Assembly: GCA_963170185.1 (NCBI GenBank)
Contig: CAUJGS010000134.1
Location: 1 to 44,918, forward strand
From: Bdellovibrionota bacterium
GTDB taxonomy: Bacteria; Bdellovibrionota; Bdellovibrionia; Bdellovibrionales; JAMPXM01
Reading direction: 5' to 3'
Length of the DNA: 44,918 nucleotides
Shown: piece after piece, positions 17,701-25,372 of the stretch
Layout of the letters: each line of letters begins with the position of its first letter
How positions within the stretch are numbered: position 1 is the stretch's first letter
Made by a program: the position numbers and the translations under genes
Notes under the pieces: model-generated
What the model saw: only the letters and a program-made list of their open reading frames with translations
Database searches by the model: none
Told to the model about the DNA's origin: nothing

Positions 17701-18296
17701 ACGAACAATCCATCTATCGCCGCGAGCTTGGAAAGCAGGCCAAACAGTATATCGATGGCGCAAACTCGGTTTTCTCTCAATGTATGGAGACGGCCGAGAG
17801 ATTTGAGGTCTTTACACGCTACGTTCAGGGCTGCCAGGAAAAGGGGCGAAAGCTCGTGAAGGAAGAGGCCGACACGATTCAGGTCGGCAATCAGAAGAAG
17901 TTTTCACCGCCGAAGTCGGCAAGATCCCTGCGAACGAAGCTCTACGATACACCTCGTGATATCTCGGTATTAAAAGAGCTTGCGAATGCGTACATCCAAG
18001 ATGGTCAGTACTGGGTTGCGATGACGATCTTCAATCGTATTCTCGAGATTGACGAGAAGAGTGCAGCAGCAATGGCGGGATTGGGATTAAGCCGCATGTA
18101 CGTGAACGATCTCGATACAGCCGCTGACTGGTTAAAGAAAGCGATGAAGGCGGATGCATCAGACGCAGTCGCCGTGTGGAATCTTTCCGGACTCTACAAT
18201 GAGTTTGGATTTAAGAAGAGAGTGAAGCAGCTTGAGAGCAAGCGACGTGCTGTGCCGAAGCCAAAGGTGCTTCACCCGATGGCACGAAAGCTTTAA
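14796..18296 (+). CDS. Large secreted TPR-repeat protein (GltD-like)
   Basis: This is a 1166-residue periplasmic protein. Residues 5-28 form a signal peptide ending in ARSQ. Many TPR helices follow, recognisable at residues 125-250 (AIDIYQKIYAFFPKSRLRDRA; FEEAV), 480-760, and canonically at about 1055-1140 (YWVAMTIFNRILEIDEKSAAA; LDTAADWLKKAMKADASDA). A Ser/Pro/Thr linker at residues 330-352 is encoded by a 12-bp tandem repeat near 15791-15823. The ATG overlaps the previous stop by four bases (ATGA). The 3' end overlaps the convergent ExbD gene by four bases at a TTAA. The length and architecture fit the long TPR component (GltD/AgnA) of gliding or sporulation-type Glt complexes. Confidence 0.78.
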   Translation: MKRWTSAFSGLIVGLLIATVLVVNPARSQEREGPVLSPKVTTGLRRNYSANEIGELEAQLRATDKKIAVTTAEIKRVRDTEFLPDLYFSQADLFLQKSRLMYLIKVNKNKGVPLTEMDFTAEKRPKQEAIDIYQKIYAFFPKSRLRDRALFFKALELRDIGQSEAMIKTFGQLNQEFPGSQYLLEANIILGDYFLEEKKDLEGALEAFRRVIAKELSPYAPLAHYRIGWVFINQQKYAEAVTAFEEAVRTQGLVSTNITTELPELYRKTDIRREAILSMAVPYVEIYGDYRASLKEEQQAAAKSGEQPVATSAVAPKFLPQKTSAWVRPGKSPSPTPSPTPSPSVSSVASVPAKKALAVVVHPVEYFRKISDGHQTYRRVLSRVGRRLALKEMWREVADVWIEVLVASSDPELKFEAIQRWNEAIKKTSQPTDQIRFIEHAVFTAQEVRARAVERGGKYNRKEANQLKFLELVTRDIATRIQQTARTRNSREDFSKAAQAYEIYQIGFPQNRDLAKMLINKAESLFRAEEWTRAGLEFENLARTMKSKKRQFEFQESAIQAYVNALKEPDKLTSLDLVRSRRGVRDVGTAWVVKNMRHPAAASTAYNIGQSWYEDRLLPQAIQSFTFFIKNFSRDSRVRDAIFLIINAYSQLDDFKGLIAAAKQLEKTRGLSADDRQAIRDLSRRAQLKDLQIAAGNFGSKEYAENLKNLASKYSDSSMGSAALYEAFTSLRSKRDPEMYDVGEALLEKHSDSTFTKEVVSSMAQIALLTADFERAARYLSRFSDKYPTEKESKDWKKSAAQIYEWMGDFKESKRLYFALGDMEAVARSEYLAGEWVLLEKSSARMNSDIGAYWNALALWRQGRQAEALPKLKQIASSGDLERSSHARFLLAQRALESFRAIRMRDGADQAALLNKIKSFQSLSAELNGIAKLGAGRWTIAALYLLGQANFELGKFIADSPLPAGLKQNEQSIYRRELGKQAKQYIDGANSVFSQCMETAERFEVFTRYVQGCQEKGRKLVKEEADTIQVGNQKKFSPPKSARSLRTKLYDTPRDISVLKELANAYIQDGQYWVAMTIFNRILEIDEKSAAAMAGLGLSRMYVNDLDTAADWLKKAMKADASDAVAVWNLSGLYNEFGFKKRVKQLESKRRAVPKPKVLHPMARKL

Positions 18297-18859
18297 TTTT
18301 CTTTTTGCGGTTCAACGACGAAGTTGATCGAAGTCCAACCAGCCACAGTGCCGGCTGCCATGCCTCTTTTGATATAAAGCAGGGGAGTGTTTTCGTCGGC
18401 CTGAAGGTTCAATTTTCCATCAAAGGCCGCGGGGTCCTTCTGTTTGATCTGATTCTGCAGATTTTGAAGTGCCTGAATAATTTTTTGCTGATTGGGAGAG
18501 TCGTCCTCAATTTTTAACTGTCCACCATCTGGAGTGAGGGCATCTAAATAAAACGTACCCTTTGCAAAGGATAGAAGTGGCGCGGTTTCCATCATTTTGG
18601 ATTCGCCAGCCTTTGGAAGGATGACACCCGGTTTCCCCATGAAAAACGGGTCGCCTGTCGCCGAGAAGTTCATCAGCAGGTAGATCACGAGAATCGAAAA
18701 CATATCGATCATCGCTGTCAGTGGAAGCTCTCCAGCGAGGTTGCCCTTGTGATTGTCGGTTCGCCGTTGTCGCAATCCATGAAGATCATGCTTGGGTCGG
18801 ATATGATACCCAGGCTTGATGATCTTTTCTGAATGTCCCCAGGAATCTCCGCCAGCCAT
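18293..18859 (-). CDS. ExbD/TolR-family protein (AglS/AglQ-like), second copy
   Basis: This is a 188-residue inner-membrane proton-channel partner. A 48-residue cytoplasmic N-terminus rich in His, Arg and Lys precedes one transmembrane helix, MIDMFSILVIYLLMNF, with the essential-type aspartate (about residue 52). The periplasmic domain follows. The start shares a base with the upstream stop (TAATG). One TolQ followed by two TolR-like proteins is the arrangement of AglR-AglQ-AglS, the proton-driven motor of Myxococcus gliding; the motor role here is inferred. The gene converges with the large TPR gene. Confidence 0.85.
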   Translation of the reverse strand: MAGGDSWGHSEKIIKPGYHIRPKHDLHGLRQRRTDNHKGNLAGELPLTAMIDMFSILVIYLLMNFSATGDPFFMGKPGVILPKAGESKMMETAPLLSFAKGTFYLDALTPDGGQLKIEDDSPNQQKIIQALQNLQNQIKQKDPAAFDGKLNLQADENTPLLYIKRGMAAGTVAGWTSINFVVEPQKEN

Positions 18860-19329
18860 TAGTTCAACGTAATTCCCACTTCGGGGAATTCTCCTGCAAT
18901 GAAAGTGTCCATCAATTGAATCAGATGTTTATAGGGAGCAAGATTCTCTGTCGCAAGTATGAGGTCTTTTCGCTCTGGATAGCGCTTTTTCCAGTCGGCC
19001 AACGTTTGTGACAATCTTGCGTAATCTGGTTGTCCATTGGTGTGTCGAATACTTTGCGTGTTGTTGTCCTCCCCTACATCGATTCGATCTGTGTAGAGGG
19101 TGACCGTCAAAGCCACTTTCGGCTTTTCCGGTTTCGCGGGTGGAGGCGGATCGTTGTCATCGCGCAGATCCAGTGACTTTGGCGGTGCCCCGGTGTTGAT
19201 CGACTCAAGCCCGTTCCACGCTGCTGTCATGAGTAGAAAGCAGATCAATACCGAGAACATATCGATAAAGGGTACGAGATTGAGCTCGACGTTGGCGGAT
19301 TTCCCGCCTCCTGGCATTGATGCGCCCAT
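18859..19329 (-). CDS. ExbD/TolR-family protein (AglQ/AglS-like), first copy
   Basis: This is a 156-residue protein with a short Gly/Ser-rich cytoplasmic N-terminus and the membrane helix LVPFIDMFSVLICFLLMTAAW carrying the conserved proton-path aspartate (about residue 23). It then has a periplasmic region with a Pro-rich DDNDPPPPAKPEKPK linker before the C-terminal TolR-like domain. ATG 19329 follows AGAGGAG. It is 21 nt downstream of the TolQ-like gene and overlaps the second ExbD. The two ExbD proteins are clearly diverged from each other, consistent with a heteromeric motor. Confidence 0.88.
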   Translation of the reverse strand: MGASMPGGGKSANVELNLVPFIDMFSVLICFLLMTAAWNGLESINTGAPPKSLDLRDDNDPPPPAKPEKPKVALTVTLYTDRIDVGEDNNTQSIRHTNGQPDYARLSQTLADWKKRYPERKDLILATENLAPYKHLIQLMDTFIAGEFPEVGITLN

Positions 19330-19350
19330 GGGCTCCTCTAACAGTTTCCT

Positions 19351-19995
19351 CTAGCGAGCAAACTTATCGCGATTTGAAATGATAAAGTTCAAAGTTGCGA
19401 CCGCTGCTTCGTGGACGTCATCGACGATTTCGGTTCCTCGTGTGGTCAACCAACCGTAGGCGCCGAGAAGTGGAATCGCCACAAGAAGTCCAAACGCCGT
19501 ACAGTTCATGGCCATCGAGATTTCTCCGGCGAGAACGGCGGCCTTTTCGCTGGCAGCAACTTTTGAGACCGCGCCGAAGGCACCGATCATACCGATCGTC
19601 GTTCCAAGGAGCCCCATCAGCGTGGCCATATTGGCAAGCATGGCAAGCAGGCTCGTGCGCTTTTCGATTTTCGGGATTTCACGAAGCGCGATGGCGTCCA
19701 TCGCGGTTTGCACTTCGTCGACGGACTTTCGCGAGGCGATGGCCATCAATCCGGCGCGAACAATTTTTGTAAGTGGTGTTGGGTTCTGATTGCAGAGCGC
19801 GATGCAACGTTCGAGATTCCCTTGCAGCACAAGTTGATTGAGTTGATTCAAAAACTCTTCCTTGCGAACAGCGGAGGCAAGGCTGAGATATCGTATGCGT
19901 TCCGCCATCAAGGCGAAGCCGGCAAACGAGATAAACAAAATGGGCCACATCCAGAAACCGCCCTGTTGAAACGCGGTGAGAATTTTTGTGATCAT
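19351..19995 (-). CDS. MotA/TolQ/ExbB proton channel protein (AglR-like)
   Basis: This is a 214-residue protein with three transmembrane regions: N-terminal GGFWMWPILFISFAGFALM, then the paired helices around LLAMLANMATLMGLLGTTIGMIGAFG and AMNCTAFGLLVAIPLLGAYGWL. The Gly-Leu-Leu-Gly-Thr signature of the family is present. ATG 19995 is the natural start; no strong Shine-Dalgarno sequence is visible, and translation may be coupled to the FHA gene ending 33 nt upstream. Together with the two ExbD genes downstream it would form a complete stator that energises the FHA/AgmX-C protein encoded just upstream. Confidence 0.9.
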   Translation of the reverse strand: MITKILTAFQQGGFWMWPILFISFAGFALMAERIRYLSLASAVRKEEFLNQLNQLVLQGNLERCIALCNQNPTPLTKIVRAGLMAIASRKSVDEVQTAMDAIALREIPKIEKRTSLLAMLANMATLMGLLGTTIGMIGAFGAVSKVAASEKAAVLAGEISMAMNCTAFGLLVAIPLLGAYGWLTTRGTEIVDDVHEAAVATLNFIISNRDKFAR

Positions 19996-20027
19996 GTAAG
20001 AAAGTGTATAAGAGACTTTGGAAATGC

Positions 20028-22004
20028 TCAAAGACGACCGAAGGGCAAGCCAATGGTCGGGGTCGTGGAGGACCCATTCTTCGCGACCGGAAACTTCATT
20101 CCGCGGAAGACGCCCTTCACGCAATCGAGAAGTCGGTCGCCGTTACGTAATGATGTTTCCTTCACGCTGACGGCCGAGACCGAGCCTTGAGCCGAAATTT
20201 CCCATTCGAACTCTGCCCGACCTGCTAGGTTGGGGTCGTCCATCAGGCTTCGCTCGTAGCACTGTTGGATCTGCGAGTGATGCTTTTGGACGACTTTCAT
20301 GACTTGTTCGCGAGTGAGGCCTTCGGTCTTGGCGATTTCCGTGTAGCTAGCTCCACCAATAACGGAACCAAGCACGTTTCGCTTACCGGTTTTCCCGGAG
20401 AAGCCAGTCGCGCCGTATCCGGACCCTCCGGTTGAGACCTTCAACGCCATGCCGCCGGCAACTCCGGACTCGGATCCACCTTCGACGATTGGGAGATCCT
20501 TCATCAACGCAGAGGTTGATGGTGCTGAAGATCCCGATCCTCCGCCATCCTCATTCGCTGCCGTTCGTCGCACGACAATTCGTTCGGTATTGGCGGTTTG
20601 AGGTGCAGGAGCCGAAAGTAAGGAGAGTGCCTTCAGTGCTCCAACACTCGACGCATTAAATGGACGCGGCGTTGGCGCGAGTGGAGCCTCGGTCTTTGGT
20701 CCAGGAGGTGGAGGATTCGACTTTGCTATGCGTTTGTCTTTCGAATCTGTATCCGCCTTGGGCGCAGCGCCTGCTTCTTCTTTTTTCGCGACCTTCGGAG
20801 GCTGTTTTTTGATCGGCACTTTTTTGTCCACGGGAGGTGGTGTCGCCTTCGCTTGAAGTTTGGGCGTGGGAGCGGGAGTCGGAGTCGCCTTTGCGACGAT
20901 CGGAGTCGGCGTGGGCGGAGGTGTCGGTGTCGGAGTTGCCATGGCAACCGGCGCCGGTGTCGGAGCTGGAGCAGGCATGATAATTTTGGCAACTCGTTCC
21001 GGCGGTGGTTCGTGAACGATCTGCTTGGGCGTGAATGTCAGGTTGGCGACGGCCACGGCTCCGTGGACGAGGCCCGATATGACCATGGGATCTATCAGCT
21101 CTTCCTCGATGAAAGGAACAACACCCGTACGACGATATTTGGATGGTGGTACGTATCGGGCGACGAGACTTAAGCCCCAATCTGCCGTCCAGACAACGGG
21201 AGTTGTCGGCAGCAGAATAGATTCTCGCCCTGGGCGGTTGCTAAACTGAGTTCCGTTTGGACAACGCACTTCCGAACGGTCTTTGCCGACCCGGCCTAGG
21301 CGTAGGAAAATTCCGTTCACCTCGACGATGATATCTTCTCCGGGAAGATATTCTTCGACGATGAGAAGGGCATCATGCCAAAAGACAGAGACCTGCACGG
21401 CGCGTGATTTCGCTTTTTCTGCCAATGGATGCGGCTCACTCATGAGTTCGATGGTGTTCACGTTCAACAGAGGCTTTTTTGCTGTCGATTTGCGGTGAGC
21501 CTGCGCAGCGCCGTCGTGTGAGGGGGCGTGTTGTTGAGGCCGCGGCGCGGACGCTGGTTCGCCGCTAGTATGAAGGCGTTTTCCAGCTGCCTGTTTGGGA
21601 TCTGGCCCGACAAGAGTTTCGTCAGTGGGTGAAATGAAATCGGGCGCCGTTTCACCGTTGTGGGCGTCTTGGTGCTGAGCGGGTTGCAGCTGCCGAATTG
21701 AAATCGTGACTGGTTTGAGATCAAAGCTTCCGCCGTCTGCGATCTCGGCCGAGCGCACCTGTTCCCCAGCGACTTTCACGCCATTCATACTCTTGAGATC
21801 ATTTAAGATCCATTTTCCTGAATTGAAGCGAAGTTCGCAGTGATGACGAGAGACGCTGTCGAACGGGAGAACGATATCGTTCTCGAGAATTCGACCGATT
21901 CGAATTGGAGAATGCTGGAACGTCTGTACCATCAATGGTCGACCATCTCTCATGATCGATATTTCAACGGGTATTTCTAAAACGTCCATTCCACTGCGGT
22001 TCAT
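20028..22004 (-). CDS. FHA - TM - proline-rich - AgmX/PglI C-terminal domain protein (GltG/GltJ-like)
   Basis: This is a 658-residue bitopic protein. A cytoplasmic FHA domain (about 13-105) keeps the phosphothreonine-binding residues Gly-Arg 37-38, SRHH 52-55 and SMNG 72-75. A second cytoplasmic beta region (about 195-290) is followed by one transmembrane segment (about 304-325). A long periplasmic Pro/Thr/Ala/Lys-rich linker (333-470) leads to a C-terminal TonB-like AgmX/PglI domain (about 563-655), recognised by REQVMKVVQKHHSQIQQCYER and a paired cysteine. This layout is that of GltG/GltJ, which couple the AglRQS motor to periplasmic and outer-membrane parts. It overlaps the upstream small gene by four bases (ATGA). 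Confidence 0.85.
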   Translation of the reverse strand: MNRSGMDVLEIPVEISIMRDGRPLMVQTFQHSPIRIGRILENDIVLPFDSVSRHHCELRFNSGKWILNDLKSMNGVKVAGEQVRSAEIADGGSFDLKPVTISIRQLQPAQHQDAHNGETAPDFISPTDETLVGPDPKQAAGKRLHTSGEPASAPRPQQHAPSHDGAAQAHRKSTAKKPLLNVNTIELMSEPHPLAEKAKSRAVQVSVFWHDALLIVEEYLPGEDIIVEVNGIFLRLGRVGKDRSEVRCPNGTQFSNRPGRESILLPTTPVVWTADWGLSLVARYVPPSKYRRTGVVPFIEEELIDPMVISGLVHGAVAVANLTFTPKQIVHEPPPERVAKIIMPAPAPTPAPVAMATPTPTPPPTPTPIVAKATPTPAPTPKLQAKATPPPVDKKVPIKKQPPKVAKKEEAGAAPKADTDSKDKRIAKSNPPPPGPKTEAPLAPTPRPFNASSVGALKALSLLSAPAPQTANTERIVVRRTAANEDGGGSGSSAPSTSALMKDLPIVEGGSESGVAGGMALKVSTGGSGYGATGFSGKTGKRNVLGSVIGGASYTEIAKTEGLTREQVMKVVQKHHSQIQQCYERSLMDDPNLAGRAEFEWEISAQGSVSAVSVKETSLRNGDRLLDCVKGVFRGMKFPVAKNGSSTTPTIGLPFGRL

Positions 22005-22255
22005 TTGGATTCAACCTCTTCTAGAGATTCAGCCGCAGGTAATCGTACGTCGATGCCGTCGATGATTTCGGGACGGAAGTTCTTGCGGTACTTCACGCGG
22101 TCTTGCACGCGAGTCGCCTCGCGTGAAGACATGCGCATGCGATTGTCATTTAGAAGTTCACCTTTGACAGACATGTCCTCAAGGTCCACACGCGCTTGCG
22201 CCGAGGCGTCGACGGAAAAAACGAAAGTTAGCAATGCCGCGATTAGAAATCTCAC
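22001..22255 (-). CDS. Small secreted protein heading the AglRQS-like operon
   Basis: This is an 84-residue product if translation starts at GTG 22255. The N-terminus is then a textbook signal peptide (VRFLIAALLTFVFSVDASAQA). The mature 63 residues are charged and lack cysteines (DLEDMSVKGELLND, then REATRVQDRVKYRKNFRPEIIDGIDV). There is no Shine-Dalgarno sequence. Instead a TACAAT hexamer lies seven bases upstream of the GTG, so leaderless initiation is possible. A longer frame upstream to 22366 looks non-coding. The stop overlaps the FHA gene start (ATGA). I do not recognise the family. Confidence 0.65.
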   Translation of the reverse strand: MRFLIAALLTFVFSVDASAQARVDLEDMSVKGELLNDNRMRMSSREATRVQDRVKYRKNFRPEIIDGIDVRLPAAESLEEVESK

Positions 22256-22571
22256 CTGAAAAATTGTACCCGAACTGAGACAGTTGTGATGTCTCAGTTT
22301 GAGATTCTGTCCGGTCGTTCCGGAAACAATTTTTGATCGAGCGTTTTCCAACTGCAGTCCCCCCATTTCTCAATCGGCAACTTCAGCTAGCGACATGAGA
22401 CGAGCGAGGTCCTGTCGAAACTCTTGACAAGTGATAAGCGAATTACGGCTATCTCCAATGAGAGGCCTTTCTAGGTGGAATCAATCTTGATCTAAGAGTG
22501 GCGTGGGGTCTTGGAATTTGATTCAGAATTTCGATGAGAGATTCCGATAAGAGAAGAGACGTGGGGGCATC
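22256..22571. other. Divergent control region between the AglRQS-like operon and the vWA lipoprotein
   Basis: This 316-bp gap has no supported gene. It holds a 10-bp dyad (22273-22299) next to the minus-strand start and an isolated perfect TTGACA at 22424-22429 facing the vWA gene. No good -10 element follows the TTGACA at 16-18 bp, so that promoter is doubtful. Confidence 0.5.
22273..22299. promoter_or_regulatory. Perfect 10-bp dyad, candidate operator or leader hairpin
   Basis: AACTGAGACA (22273-22282) and TGTCTCAGTT (22290-22299) are exact inverted repeats around a 7-bp spacer. The dyad lies 17 bases upstream of the GTG at 22255 and just upstream of a TACAAT hexamer on the same strand, which would place it across a -35/-10 spacer. 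Alternatively it could fold in RNA. No ligand or regulator is identifiable. Confidence 0.55.
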
Positions 22572-24239
22572 GTGTTTCGTGTTTCTGAAAACCTAAGGAA
22601 AAGCCTTCTGGCGGGCCTTGGCGCGTTTGGTATCGTATTAGGCTTTCAGAACTGCGATCAGTCTCGTTTGCTACTTGTAAATGAGTTGGCCTCGGCGAAG
22701 TCTGACGGAGAAATTTGCGCGATTGAACCATCTGCGCAAGACGTCTACACGAAAGTCATGTTCGTGGTGGATAAGTCAGGTTCAAACGGCACAACAGATC
22801 CGGGTGCGACTTACCGGGCTGGAACTATTGGGTCGTTTTACAATCTTCATGCTGCCAACCAGTTTACAAAGTGGGGCTTGATCACCTTTCAAGATGGTGG
22901 AGCGACTCCCGCGATCTTGGATGCGACGGGAACTGTCGGTGGATTTACTAACGACATGGCGACGGTGAACGCGGCGATTGGAACGATAGCAGACGGAAAT
23001 GCCGGAGCGACACCTTATCAAGCGGCAATTGCCGCGACCAGTGCGGCAATTACTCGCGACGTAGCGGCGAATCCCGGCGAACGAAGCATGTATGTGGTCG
23101 TTTTCATATCGGATGGTGCACCTCAGCCGGCAGTTACGGATCAGGTGTTGGAGTCGGATCTTCGCTCGCTTTTGGCGCTGGGGGATGTGACCTTTAATAC
23201 GGTTTATTATGGCCCACCCAACGACGAGACTTCGAGTCGAATGCTCCGCATGGCCAACTGGGGCCGTGGAAAGTTTCTTGATACCAATATTTCAGGACGT
23301 ATTCCGCTGGATAGTCTGATTGGATTTAGAACGGGGCAGCCGTGGTTAATCAAGAACCTTACTGTAACTAACCTGAATGCCGCCCCTTGTGACGATGGGA
23401 CGGTAGATGCGGATTCCGATGCCGATGGACTGTGCGACAAGGATGAAGTTCGCTACAACACAGAATTTCTATCTGATCCACAGAAGGTCGCTAGGATGGA
23501 AGGCAAGACTTTCAATCCAACGAATCGCAACAGCTTTGATCCGTATCTGAGCGACGCCGTATTTTATAAGCATATCGTGTTTGCCGAAGGTGTTCCTCGG
23601 GACTGCACGGCGGCTGATCTCATAGATGAGGATCGCGACTTAGCAAACCGCTGCGAGGAGAGATACCTATATTCTTCGTCGCCTTCCGGTCCAACTGAGA
23701 AATGGACTTCGGCTATGCAGCGAGATGCGGATCCTCTGAACTTTGATAGTGATGGAGACGGTTATCTCGACTTTTTTGAGTTCATGATGACGCGCAATCG
23801 TTCGTCTGGAATGGATCGCAACAACGTCAGTCAGCTTTTTCTGGGATATCGTCTGGACACGATTTTCAATAAACACCTGAACTGGCGAAACCCGCTGGCG
23901 TCTCCGGCCTATGACGGTATGTTTCAGTTCAAGCGTGTGAATGAGAGTGGGCAGAACTGCTACTCCTACAATCAAACGGTGTTACCGCTCTATGCGGTTC
24001 GACCAGTTTCGGTTGGCCAGGTCAGTGGAAATTCAAACCTTGTTCATGGTCAGAACGAAAACGTGGTGATGATTTCGTTTATTCAAACCCCAGAACAAGA
24101 TCCAAACGGAGCCGGGGAATTGCGATACACGTTTCAGCGCATCTCTGCTTCGTCGAATCACATTAAGCTCAATTTGAGAATTGAAGAGTATCAGTCGTAT
24201 CGAGTGCCGCTGGATGCTCGAGTGAATCAAGGGCCTTGA
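22572..24239 (+). CDS. vWA-domain lipoprotein with calcium-loop repeats (candidate CglB-like adhesin)
   Basis: This is a 555-residue predicted lipoprotein. The hydrophobic N-terminus ends in GFQNC (Cys28), an atypical but plausible lipobox. A von Willebrand A domain spans about residues 58-260. Its MIDAS motif is DKSGS (67-71) and a second metal-site aspartate lies in FISDGAP (Asp181). Two EF-hand or thrombospondin-type calcium loops follow: DADSDADGLCDKDE (279-292) and FDSDGDGYLDFFE (391-403). Seven of its eight cysteines are in the mature region after the lipid-anchored Cys28. GTG 22572 is the start, with a G-rich region just upstream. It diverges from the AglRQS-like operon, and Myxococcus uses the vWA lipoprotein CglB as its Glt-linked adhesin; equivalence is inferred. 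Confidence 0.85.
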   Translation: MFRVSENLRKSLLAGLGAFGIVLGFQNCDQSRLLLVNELASAKSDGEICAIEPSAQDVYTKVMFVVDKSGSNGTTDPGATYRAGTIGSFYNLHAANQFTKWGLITFQDGGATPAILDATGTVGGFTNDMATVNAAIGTIADGNAGATPYQAAIAATSAAITRDVAANPGERSMYVVVFISDGAPQPAVTDQVLESDLRSLLALGDVTFNTVYYGPPNDETSSRMLRMANWGRGKFLDTNISGRIPLDSLIGFRTGQPWLIKNLTVTNLNAAPCDDGTVDADSDADGLCDKDEVRYNTEFLSDPQKVARMEGKTFNPTNRNSFDPYLSDAVFYKHIVFAEGVPRDCTAADLIDEDRDLANRCEERYLYSSSPSGPTEKWTSAMQRDADPLNFDSDGDGYLDFFEFMMTRNRSSGMDRNNVSQLFLGYRLDTIFNKHLNWRNPLASPAYDGMFQFKRVNESGQNCYSYNQTVLPLYAVRPVSVGQVSGNSNLVHGQNENVVMISFIQTPEQDPNGAGELRYTFQRISASSNHIKLNLRIEEYQSYRVPLDARVNQGP

Positions 24240-24264
24240 AGCACCAAGGCCAGATTATATCCCA

Positions 24265-24675
24265 TCACTTCTTTTCGATACTGAAGGCGACCTTCTTGAC
24301 CCCAGCGGTTTTGATAATGTCGATGATCGCCGTCAGTGTTTCTAGCGTGACGGTCTTGTCGGCCTGCAGAATCGCGGCCGTGTCAGGCTTATCGGCGACG
24401 GCTTGAGCCGCAGTTGCCGCAAGCTGGTCCATGGTGGCGGTCTGTCCGTTGATCGCAAGCTGGCCATCTCGCCCGATGGCGATATTAAGAGGGGCTGGAG
24501 GTGATTCTTCGCCCGAGGACGCTTTCGGCAGATTCACATCAATCACTGGCTTGAGGACCAAGGGTGCTGTCACCATGAAAATGATGAGAACCACAAGAAT
24601 GATATCGACAAGCGGGACGATATTAATCGCCGCTATCGGTTCTTCGTCTTGTTGATTCTGAAATCCGCCGGCCAC
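24265..24675 (-). CDS. exbD: ExbD/TolR-family biopolymer transport protein
   Basis: This is a 136-residue protein with a short acidic cytoplasmic N-terminus and a membrane helix INIVPLVDIILVVLIIFMV containing the conserved aspartate (about residue 24). The periplasmic domain has the usual DGQLAINGQT and VTLETLTAIIDIIKTAGVKKVAF elements. It starts at GTG 24675, the base directly after the stop codon of exbB, so the two are translationally coupled. It is shorter and more canonical than the two ExbD proteins at 18293-19329. It converges with the vWA lipoprotein gene. Confidence 0.93.
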   Translation of the reverse strand: MAGGFQNQQDEEPIAAINIVPLVDIILVVLIIFMVTAPLVLKPVIDVNLPKASSGEESPPAPLNIAIGRDGQLAINGQTATMDQLAATAAQAVADKPDTAAILQADKTVTLETLTAIIDIIKTAGVKKVAFSIEKK

Positions 24676-25320
24676 TTAGTTCCCTTTCGCTTTCAGACTA
24701 TGGGACTTGGCGTAGGCCACGCAGAGTTCGCGAACCGAATCGATGCTTTGCATGATGCCGCGGACTTGTTTCTGAAACGCGTTGTAGGCGATGACGGCTG
24801 GAATCGCGACGATCAAACCGACAGCCGTTGCGACCAGTGCTTCCGCAATACCGGACATGACGGCCTCGTTGCCAGCCGAGGCATTGGCCGCGAGATCACG
24901 AAACGCTTTCATGATACCGAGAACTGTTCCAAGAAGCCCAACAAATGGCGCGTTCGAGCCAACAGTTGCAAGGAAGTTGAGTGAGCGTTCCAGCTGAGGG
25001 CGTTCCAGCAAAGCAAACGAATGAAAGATTTCGCTGAGTCCTTCGGTGCCGTTTTCACGAACGTGTCGCAGTCCGTAGGAAAGGGCTCGCCCCTCGAGAG
25101 AGTCGCGATCTTTGGAGAGATCTTCGAGATCCGAGAGGTTGTAGCTTTGAAGGGCTTCTCGCATCCGCGCGCGGTTCTTAGTGGTACGACTCACTACCGA
25201 CTTAAGTGCGATCCAGCGCTCGAGAATGAGGCCGACGCTGATGACACTGATGACCAAGAGCAGCCAAAGAATGGTCTCTGCTCCACCTTGCGCGATATTG
25301 AATAAACGTTCTGTTAGCAT
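24676..25320 (-). CDS. exbB: ExbB/TolQ-family proton channel protein
   Basis: This is a 214-residue protein with three membrane helices: an N-terminal one (TILWLLLVISVISVGLILERW), then LNFLATVGSNAPFVGLLGTVLGIMKAF and GIAEALVATAVGLIVAIPAVIAYNAF. The family signatures GLLGTVLGIM and ATAVGLIVAIPA are intact. It forms a pair with exbD directly downstream. No TonB or TolA gene follows; the nearest candidate partner with a TonB-like C-terminus is the AgmX-domain protein at 20028-22004. The start ATG 25320 is 52 nt from the divergent sulfatase-fold gene. Confidence 0.94.
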   Translation of the reverse strand: MLTERLFNIAQGGAETILWLLLVISVISVGLILERWIALKSVVSRTTKNRARMREALQSYNLSDLEDLSKDRDSLEGRALSYGLRHVRENGTEGLSEIFHSFALLERPQLERSLNFLATVGSNAPFVGLLGTVLGIMKAFRDLAANASAGNEAVMSGIAEALVATAVGLIVAIPAVIAYNAFQKQVRGIMQSIDSVRELCVAYAKSHSLKAKGN

Positions 25321-25372
25321 AAACGCAATTATTTCTAGGGGGCTCAGGGCAGGTCAAGGTAACATTGCTTGC

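Noticed and set aside
20640-21000. Repeat-like Pro/Thr/Ala-coding stretch as a non-coding repeat array
   Set aside because: It encodes the periplasmic linker of the FHA-AgmX protein in frame.
22424-22452. TTGACA as a sigma-70 promoter for the vWA lipoprotein
   Set aside because: No acceptable -10 hexamer at 16-18 bp, so I did not annotate it as a promoter.
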